DNA of 64,000 nt. Origin: Rhizophagus irregularis (lineage: Eukaryota; Glomeromycota; Glomeromycetes; Glomerales; Glomeraceae). Every line of letters starts with the position of its first letter. Position 1 is the stretch's first letter. The stretch spans positions 4,609,501-4,673,500 of the forward strand of contig NC_089438.1 in NCBI RefSeq assembly GCF_026210795.1, written 5' to 3'. The notes below the pieces were generated by a model. It ran no database searches. It saw only the letters and a list, made by a program, of their open reading frames with translations, and was not told where the DNA came from. This document shows positions 56,390-64,000 of the stretch, one piece after another. Both the position numbers and the translations under genes were made by a program.

Positions 56390-56625
56390 TTTCCCGGTCT
56401 AGTCGGAAAATTTCTAATTTTAGTTTAAAATAGTTAAATGAGTGACACGATCCAGGAGTTAGTTCCATTGATTCTGGCTGGTGAACCGGGTCCATGGAAT
56501 TTTTCGGATCCAATGGGAACCTGGACGAAAATTAATCTAGCCGAGATTACCCATTTATTTCCTGGAAAGGCAATCTATTATTTTTATACAACTCCCCATA
56601 AAATAAATAATACAAATAAATAAAA
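56390..56625. repeat. Foldback repeat family copy 2 with short reading frame
   Basis: Shares TTTCCCGG, CTAATTTTAGTTTAAAATAG, the GACACGATCCAGG/GGCACGCTCCAGG block and ATTACCCATTTATTTC with 17.40-17.58 kb. This copy carries about 80 extra bases between CCAGG and GATTACCC. A 61-codon frame (56438-56623) starts MSDTIQELVPLILAG and contains WNFSDPMGTWTKINLAEITH; its codon use looks protein-like, and the segment missing in copy 1 falls inside it. It could be a fragment of a captured gene. No family recognised. Confidence 0.5.
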
Positions 56626-57472
56626 TAAAAATAATTTTTTTTAAAAAAAAAATAAAAAGTAAAACTCGCCCAAAAACTTAAACCTCCAATCCAATAAAAC
56701 GATTCAATAACATTTTTAGCTTAATTACAAATCAGGACTCGAGTTAAACTTTGAACTATTTGATTACGAGTCCAAACTTTAGTCCTTAATCTAAAGGAAG
56801 AATAAAATTTTTATTAATAATTTTGATTATTGATTAACGTTAATAAAGAAAAAGATTTTCAACAAAAAAAAAAAAGAATTTCTTTAATTATTACAAAAAT
56901 TTATTTTAATAAAAGAAATTCTATTGCTCACAATACTATTATTTCGGTTCAGTCAATTACGATCGAACATTTTCTAGTTAAATCTAAATTTCACTTAATA
57001 AATATCAGCTTTATATAAAAAAAAAGAAAATTTTCACATAAAAATGCCATTTTAATTGCGTGAACACACTATTGCAAATTTGCAATTATGCTTTCTTAGT
57101 TTTAAAATATATATTTCATTTTTTAATTACTCTTATAACCATTATTAATTTAAATTTTTATTACAATTTAGGCGCCTTTCGATATAATATAACTTGGGTA
57201 TATAAATTTTGAACATTTAAAAATTAATATTATGCGGTAAATAAAGTATTTTTGTTGTTTTATTTTATTTTATTTTATTTATTTTTTAACATGTAAACGA
57301 AGATGAGGGGCAATTTATTTATACCATGTGATCTGTGATCACTTTCATGTGACATATTTTGCATTGGCAATTTGTTTAATTGCAGGAATTAGTATTTGAT
57401 ATTTATAATAAATGGCCATATAAGAAATATGATAAAGGGATGTTGTCGCAAGTTGACGAGCTTCATGAATTT
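56626..57472. other. AT-rich intergenic region
   Basis: Nothing recognisable; reading frames on + near 56830 and 57380 are short and without domains. Confidence 0.3.
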
Positions 57473-57720
57473 ATATCCTTAATTTTCGCTCTAGTTTGGT
57501 TAATTGTAGTTGAAATTTCCATATTTGATAAAGTATCAATTCCTTTATTTAATAATCCTGAATGTTGAAAAAAAAATTTAGCATCATGTTTTTAAATATA
57601 AAAGTCATTTGCTTATTACGAAGAGAAGCAAGTCGATAACAAATACGACATACTTACCTGTTGGATTTGTTATCGAAACATTGCCGTAACTCAAGTGTTT
57701 GAGCAGAAATTATGAAGTAA
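57473..57720 (-). other. Possible exon pair with a hairpin-borne splice donor
   Basis: On the minus strand CAG|GTAAGTAT at 57650-57660 is a perfect splice donor. Joined to an acceptor CATTCAG ending at 57558, a frame reads NVSITNPTG then LLNKGIDTLSNMEISTTINQ and stops at TGA 57473-57475. The donor lies in the 20-base loop between perfect 12-bp arms TCGATAACAAAT (57633-57644) and ATTTGTTATCGA (57665-57676). No upstream start was found; likely a gene remnant. Confidence 0.3.
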
Positions 57721-58542
57721 ATCCTCTGGATCGCGTAAATCCAATTGCCATTTTGATGATATTGTAGCCAATATAAAGTATCTGTTATTTTCTTGACGCA
57801 ATTTTTAAAATGGAAAAAAAATATCGATATATCTACAAATAAAAAAATAAATCAATAAATCAATTTCTTTTTTATTAGTTTAAAAAATTCAAAAAAAAAA
57901 GTATTTTTATTCACGTGTTATTTTTTATTAATAAAAATATGCTAAAAAAAAATATATAACAATTCCTTACGCTTATATTCTAAGCTATCTGAACGGAAAT
58001 TATAGTTTCATTATATTATAACATGAATCATTAAAAGTATAAATATACCTACAGTATGTAATATTAAATATATTTGCTTAATATTTTTACACTAATAATG
58101 GGTATTATGCAAAAATATCTGATTTGAAAATTACATAATATTATAATATATAAAGATTTCTAGTAAGGTGATCCTATAAAAGTAGTTTAAAGATCGAAAA
58201 TGTAAAATAAAGAAATTACTAAAATTGAAGTTATATAAGATAAATAAATAAAAATTTAAAGAAATTAATGTATTGTAAATCAAAAATTTATCATAAAATT
58301 TTTTCTACATTTTCCGTCAGTTGTTTACTTATTTATAAAATGATAAGTTTTACGTACGCAACATCATATTGACAATGCACATTTATAAATAATTATTGGA
58401 TTTTATCAATAATTCATATGATATCAATTTTTTTAAAATTTAAATTACTTAACGAATAACTTTATATTTCATTGATTCATGTTGCCAACGTTCTATTTAT
58501 TTAAACTTTACGATAAAAAAAGAGTATTTTTTTTTTTAGGAA
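57721..58542. other. Intergenic, nothing recognised
   Basis: AT-rich; no feature supported. Confidence 0.3.
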
Positions 58543-58725
58543 TTATTGTGTACTAGTGTTATACTTAATTTCATTAAGTGCAATGAATTCATAATTTGTG
58601 CCTGGAATAGAGTTTTCTCTTTTATCGGTAAGGATATCAGTCATAATTTTAATTTTTATTTCAAAATCGAAGCGATTTTCTAATTCCCGAAATATTACTC
58701 CCAAACTATATATATTTAATGTCAT
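58543..58725 (-). pseudogene. Protein kinase fragment
   Basis: 60 codons. IYSLGVIFRELENRFDF matches the helix F region (DIYSLGV..WEL) of Glomeromycotina kinases, and DKRENSIPGTNYEFIAL matches the later REKPIPGT motif of the same family. The catalytic loop, glycine loop and terminal Arg are absent and flanking frames are broken, so this is a relic of the family represented by the intact gene at 25754. Confidence 0.55.
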
Positions 58726-59400
58726 ATAGATATCGAAGATATCGACCCTATAAAAAAAAATTCTGGAAAAAAATCCGGTAAATGATCATTTTTCTAGTTT
58801 TTATTCCGAAGAAACCCAGACACGTGATCATTTTTCTGAAAAATTTTTTATAGGGCGAAGATCTATCATATAAATATTAAACCTCGTACTTCCGATCCTT
58901 TTAAACATGAACATCCAATATTTAATTCAATTATTTTAAGACATTATTGGGATCCTAATAAAAAAAAAATATGTAATTCGTATTAAATATAAAAGAATTA
59001 TGAGATAACTAATAAATATAAATAGAGTATACTTAACAAAGAAATTTACAGAGGAGGCAAAGACATTTCATCCTAAACATTATTATTTGAAATAGAATTT
59101 ATACTATATCATTCGTGATATTCTTCCGAATCATTGATAATATATATACTTTTCTATTTAGCTTTTTAGAAAAAAAAAAGAATATTCAATTAATAATAAG
59201 AATTTTTAAAAGAATAATCAATATTGAGATAATCGTTAGGAATCGAATAATTAAAATAAGGCAACCTCAAATATATATATTTTTTTGTTAAAGAAAAATT
59301 TTGAACATTTTATTTTGTTAAAGTGAATAAATCGCCTTTTAAAAGTCTTTTTTCCTTTACTGAGATACTTTACTTCAGTTTATATAAATTTAAACTCGCG
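58726..59400. other. Intergenic, nothing recognised
   Basis: Contains a direct pair ACACGTGATCATTTTTCTGA / AAATGATCATTTTTCTAG near 58780-58840. No gene supported. Confidence 0.3.
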
Positions 59401-59409
59401 TTCTTTGAA

Positions 59410-59524
59410 ATAATCATGTATTTTTCCTAAGAAAATTTCCGAAATTTTCGGAATTCCGTGCAATCCGAAAGTAAATAATTTTACCCCTGAGAATCACCCT
59501 TTTTGGATTTAAACTGTGGCTTGT
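59410..59524. repeat. Left TIR of the OTU-MULE
   Basis: 115 bp starting ATAATCATGTATTTTTCC and ending ACTGTGGCTTGT. Contains nested palindromes (TTTCCGAAATTTTCGGAATT). Confidence 0.95.
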
Positions 59525-59967
59525 GTATAGACATTTAATTAACCAAATAAACAGTTTAAATAAAAAAAGCTGTACAACATTTTTTTTTCTTTCGTACGAT
59601 ATGAAGTAAAAAAAAAAAAAATTTCGGTCATGAGTTATTTACTTTTATTTAGTTTTATATATATTTAAATACAAAATTTTATTATTGCCATTACTCTTAT
59701 GTTTTTTTACGTAATTTAGTGTTTCTGCTGACACCTTAATTTATTTGTCTGGGCGAAATGTTCATTCTAAGGTATGGTTCTTTTTATTTGACGCGTCTCA
59801 ATTTATTTTTATTATTTTATATTAGAATTTTGTTTGTTTATTGGAGATCAGAAAATTGTTAATTTAATAAAGTATATGTACAATTAGTCTTAATAAAGAC
59901 TTAGTCATTTATTTTATTAATGCAACGCAACAAAAAAAATATTGTAATAAACGTTATCTCAAAAATT

Positions 59968-62900
59968 CTAGATAATTTCTCTATTTAAATTCTCTTGATT
60001 TTCCTTCTTTTCCAACTCTTTATCAATCCAGTTGTTAATTGCCGTTATTGTTCTATCACATTTAGGAATATCAATACCATTGTACAAACGAGATACCATA
60101 GACTGATTAAAACCGATATTTTGTGTTGAAATTTCTCGTATTTCACGAGCTATTCTGTATTGACTTGGGGAATCAGTATTTTTTCTATAATCCATAACTA
60201 TTTTAAAATTTTTTATTATTCTTGATTCTTCATTTGTAAAAGTTCGTTTCTTTTTGGGTTGCCATTGCTCGTTCAATTCATTTTGATCTTGATTCTGTTG
60301 GCCAAAACTAGATTATATAATTATTTAGTATCAGAATAATTATTTTATTATCATTATTATTAAATAAGATGCAAAACTTTTACCTTCTACACATTAACCT
60401 CTCAGCAATTAAGTTTTGTGTTGATTTTAAGGTTTGAGTACGAACATAAATATATTCATCAATTGGGAGATTTTTTTTACCAATATCAAAATTTTTAACT
60501 ATATTATTTTCTACCTCAACAGTCGCTGTTGTACGCCTGGTTCTGTTTTTTATTGCTGGAATTAAGTTACTCCACAAAATAATTGTTTTCCACCAAAATC
60601 TTTCTAGATAATTCTTTAAATTGATACTATAGAAAGGATTTATAATTGATTGTGTTGTTATATCTAGTTGTACATTAATATTTATACCCAGTTGTAATAT
60701 CAATAGTTCGTAACTATTATAATTTTGTATGATTTTTAATAAAGGATCGCCCATAATAGTATACGTCCAAGTATTATTTATTTTGTCAGAATTTAGTGGT
60801 AAATTTTGTGGATATACTGCTAAATCTAGATCTTCGAGATTCTGATTTGATTCAAAATCTATACTTGGCAAATCATGTAAACTTATTTCACCAAAATTGT
60901 CACGAAATCTATTTTTTTTAATTAACGACACCCTTTTATTAATTAATTCTAAATTTTTTTGTATCATCAACCATTCCCATCTATCTATTTCATTTTCTAT
61001 TTCATCAATATTCTCTTTTACTCTTACTGAATTCCATACTCGCATAGCAAATTTTGCTAAAATTTCTCTACTACCACCTTCTTCAATTGTAAATTTCTTT
61101 GATCTAATGTGATGGCGCACTGCCCTTATAGCATGACCATAACACCATCCAACCAATACTTTTGAACTATCAAATTCTTCATTTGTTATAATAGTATTAA
61201 TAATTCTATTAAAATATTGTTCTGGAGTTTCATTATTATATTCTTTTAATACTGCAACCAGTAAATTACGTGCACAATCAGTATTTATTAAGTAGGGAAC
61301 TGAATTAGAATTAAATAATTGTAATTCTTTTTGTCGGTAAATGTGTAAATAATGCTGAAGATTATTAGCAGATAGATCATTAGTTACAAGTTCAAATACA
61401 TCTACTGGAGGCGCATCTGATTTTTTACCTAATAATGGCATTGTAAAAAATGCATTCAAGATTCTCTTGTAATTTTCTGTAGTATTATTTATACTTGTGA
61501 GACAATATGGAATTGACTTTACTAATTGTCCCGTATAATCTAGAAAAATTCCTGGATTTTCATGCACATGATCATGATAGTAAACAATTGCAGCTTCATT
61601 AAATATTGGTATTGATAATGGTTGAGTTTGAATAGGTTCTTGAATAAAGCCCCATATCCGGCGTTTAACTGCAGATTTTGAACCATTTATTCTAAGAAAT
61701 TCATCTTTTTCTTTTCTGTTAATATCTAAAATTGCTGCATGAAGTCGTTCACATAAATTATAACCTAGCTGTTTGTTTGTTTTTTTAGCCGAATTGATCA
61801 TCCTTGCAGAATTGGCTGATGGTATACCTTGTCGATTACCAGTATATCTAATTTCACTTTTAACAGTTGATAAAATTTGCTTTCGAATATTACGAGGTGA
61901 TTTACAATCAAATTCCATTAATTTCTGTCTAGATAACCCACGACATTGTCCAAATGTTTTTCCTTCTAAGTGCTTACATTGGTTTTTATTAAGTGAAAAT
62001 ATTACAGAAATATTGACTAAATTTTCAGAACTAATTAAATCAAGTTTATTAATTGCTATTTTAAACGTAACCTTTTCATTTATATTACATCCACCACAAT
62101 AACAATACTTTGTTAGAATTTTGTTTGATTCATATGTTTTTTTAACAGTTATGGATATTTGTGGTGGGAATTCTGACTGTTTTCTGAGTAATTCAACCAA
62201 ATAATAATTGCTAACTTGCCACGACCTCCAATAATAATTGGGTTCTTGATCATCAATAACGCATAAAATTAATTTATCTAATGCATCTTTTCGAGTAATT
62301 GTAAATTGAAAATCTTTAGCTTCTTGATAAATTAAATAGCCATTAATATTTTCAACATTAGGTATAAATGAACTATCAATACCCATAAATAATCCTGCTA
62401 AGTTTTGATTTTGTTTTCTTTTATCATTTTCAATAACGGGTTGCAATTGATGATCATTCTTGATAGAGGATTGATAATTATCATCATCATCATTATATAC
62501 CGATTGGAAATTATAATTATAATCTTCACACTTAATTTCATCATAAACAGGCTCTTTGTCTTTAGCGATAGATAAACAATTTTGCATAACAAGTAATTCA
62601 TCATCTTTAAAGATAGATAAATCAATAAAATTATTTTGTGAGAATGGTAAGTCTTGTATAAAATTATTTTTTCTTTTAAAAACTGGTACGAAATGATTTG
62701 CTTGGTAAGTCATTTGAAATTGTTTTGCGGAACAGGAACTCCACATAATAATACATTTAGGCAAATCTTTCGTATTTTGTCTTGGTAAAATTATGCGATT
62801 ATAAATCTGGTTCATAAATTTATTATTCGTATTTGGAAAAAGAGACTCAATTGGTCTATGTAATACCGATGCTAGTCCAAAAAATGCTATCATAGAATTC

Positions 62901-63394
62901 CAGGAATTTGGTTTACACATCAATTTTAATTCTGAAATATATTCGCTCTCTTTCTTAAAACCATAATTATTATTTATAATTCTACTATTTCCACTATTCA
63001 ATGCTTCTTCCCGATAAATAATATCCTGTTCAAAAATTTTTTGTTGCAAATAAAATTGGGAGTGTATCATTAATTCAACCATTACAGCTAATCGCAACTG
63101 AATATTAAAATTTTCATTTCCAAATACAATTAAAGAAGCACTATTAAAAAAGCAGTTTCCATCGGGAGTTGATCTTATACAAACACAATCTTTATATTTT
63201 TCTGGGAGCAATTTCATTGCTTCGTAATCTTGCTTATCATCATCCCACTCTTCATTAATATCAAAACTATTGGGTAATATATCAGCGCTATCAAATTGAA
63301 CGCCATAATTAATAACCTCGCTAAGTGTAATATCATTTCTATCAAGAAAATTAAAAATAGTGTGTAAAGTATTTGTAGCAGTAATAGATTCCAT
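59968..63394 (-). CDS. OTU-domain DDE transposase with C-terminal helix-turn-helix
   Basis: Exons 63394..60384 and 60307..59968 (intron 76 nt, GT..AG) give 1116 aa with no stop. N-terminal OTU-like cysteine protease: D78-G-N-C81 (STPDGNCFFNS) and H234 in QANHFVPVF, the catalytic Cys/His pair of deubiquitinases. Middle: Cys/His cluster C431, C433, C436 with C473/H475 (QCKHLEG), resembling WRKY-GCM1-type fingers of MULE transposases. Core: candidate D619 (FLDYTGQLV), D706 (INTDCARNLL), CxxH at 751-754 (WCYGHAIRA), and E960 or E962 (VEVENNIVK), then KKNLPIDEYIYVRTQTLK. C-terminus from exon 2: basic linker (PKKKRTF) and a helix-turn-helix-like segment (YRIAREIREI..FNQSMVSRLYNG). MULE identity is secured by TIR and TSD; residue-level DDE assignment is inferred. 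Confidence 0.82.
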
Positions 63395-63839
63395 TTTATT
63401 TGGTTTATATAAAAATATTCAGAACGATAGTAAATACAGTAAATTTGTAAAATAAATTTACAAAGTTTTACGAAGTTAAAAATTTTTTGCATTAGAAATT
63501 TATCATATTTATAGTATAGCGCTATAAACTTTAAAAGCAGGTTTTATTTAGGTACAAAAATAAATCTTTAGATTTGTTATTTTAACATATTACGAAATAT
63601 TAAAAAAAAGTAAATTCACATTTTTTTCATTACGTTAAAAAAGTAAATTGACATTTTTTCATTGCGTCATGAAAAGCAAATCAAGATAAATTAGCATGCT
63701 ACAAAGTATTAAAAAAAAGTAATTTCATAGTATTACCTCCTTTTCCTTAGTTATCGTAAAATCTACTTTCTCACGAAAGGAATGTGGTCTGTGTGTATTT
63801 ATTTTAACAATATAATAGATATTTGATAAACATAAACAT

Positions 63840-63954
63840 ACAAGCCACAGTTTAAATCCAAAAAGGGTGATTCTCAGGGGTAAAATTATTTACTTTCGGA
63901 TTGCACGGAATTCCGAAAATTTCGGAAATTTTCTTAGGAAAAATACATGATTAT
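63840..63954. repeat. Right TIR of the OTU-MULE
   Basis: Exact inverse of 59410-59524; adjoins the 9-bp TSD copy at 63955. Confidence 0.95.
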
Positions 63955-64000
63955 TTCTTTGAAAGTTATACTACGCCAATAATTCCCTAATCAATTTTTA

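Larger units (their letters stand above)
59401..63963. mobile_element. Intact 4.55-kb MULE-type transposon (OTU-MULE)
   Basis: TIRs of 115 bp (59410-59524 and 63840-63954) are identical base for base when one is reversed. TTCTTTGAA flanks both ends (59401-59409 and 63955-63963), a perfect 9-bp target duplication, diagnostic of the Mutator superfamily. One two-exon gene on the minus strand fills the element. Identical ends and an open reading frame indicate a very recent, probably active insertion. Confidence 0.92.

Noticed and set aside
57650-57660. U1 snRNA gene suggested by ATACTTACCTG
   Set aside because: No recognisable U1 stem-loop loops or Sm site follow. The same bases on the minus strand are an ordinary strong splice donor.
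61773-62102. 109-codon plus-strand frame inside the OTU-MULE
   Set aside because: Antisense shadow of the transposase gene; no independent support.

Overview
The window is nuclear DNA from a very AT-rich, intron-rich, transposon-rich fungus, most likely an arbuscular mycorrhizal fungus (Glomeromycotina, Rhizophagus-like). The grounds are short GT..AG introns in nearly every gene, type I membrane Kelch proteins in tandem, a Rhizophagus-style kinase whose tail is built from tiny exons, a fungal viperin, and many DNA transposons. The species call is inference. No rRNA, tRNA or CRISPR was recognised.

Layout. 0-2.3 kb: a viperin (RSAD2-type radical SAM) gene, convergent with a CYTH/thiamine-triphosphatase-like gene. 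4.4-6.0 and 15.4-17.2 kb: two paralogous five-exon Kelch genes, separated by about 9.4 kb of MITEs, a roughly 1 kb purine minisatellite and a hAT transposase fossil. 18.1-24.4 kb: a 6.3 kb element with terminal inverted repeats (TIRs), a candidate 8-bp target-site duplication (TSD) and an intact 13-exon, 803-aa DDE (MULE-like) transposase. 25.8-28.0 kb: a nine-exon protein kinase. 28-32 kb: repeats and MITEs.

32.06-53.15 kb: the dominant feature, a 21.1 kb CACTA/Plavaka-like element. It has about 200-bp TIRs, a 4-bp TSD (ATCA) and subterminal minisatellites made of 23-bp near-palindromes. It carries a decayed transposase with BAH-like segments, two unrecognised cargo genes (43.7-44.7 and 50.7-52.1 kb) and internal repeats that reuse TIR motifs. 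A young 8.5 kb Gypsy LTR retrotransposon (LTRs 1 mismatch in 495 bp) sits inside the left minisatellite and carries an extra antisense coiled-coil reading frame.

53.7-55.7 kb: a complete five-exon UDP-glycosyltransferase. 55.8-59.4 kb: repeats, a kinase remnant and a hairpin holding a perfect splice donor. 59.4-63.96 kb: a pristine 4.55 kb MULE-type transposon with 115-bp identical TIRs, a 9-bp TSD, and a 1116-aa protein joining an OTU cysteine-protease-like domain to a DDE transposase-like core and a C-terminal helix-turn-helix.

The host genes are small islands (viperin/CYTH, Kelch pair, kinase, UGT) between transposons of different ages. Three elements look recent: the Gypsy element, the 18 kb MULE-like element and the OTU-MULE. 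The most novel material is the large CACTA-like element with its hairpin minisatellites and cargo, the OTU-transposase, and the viperin/CYTH pair. Multi-exon models were built by hand from GT..AG signals and reading-frame continuity; exon sums divide by three for the Kelch genes, both MULE transposases, the kinase and the UGT.
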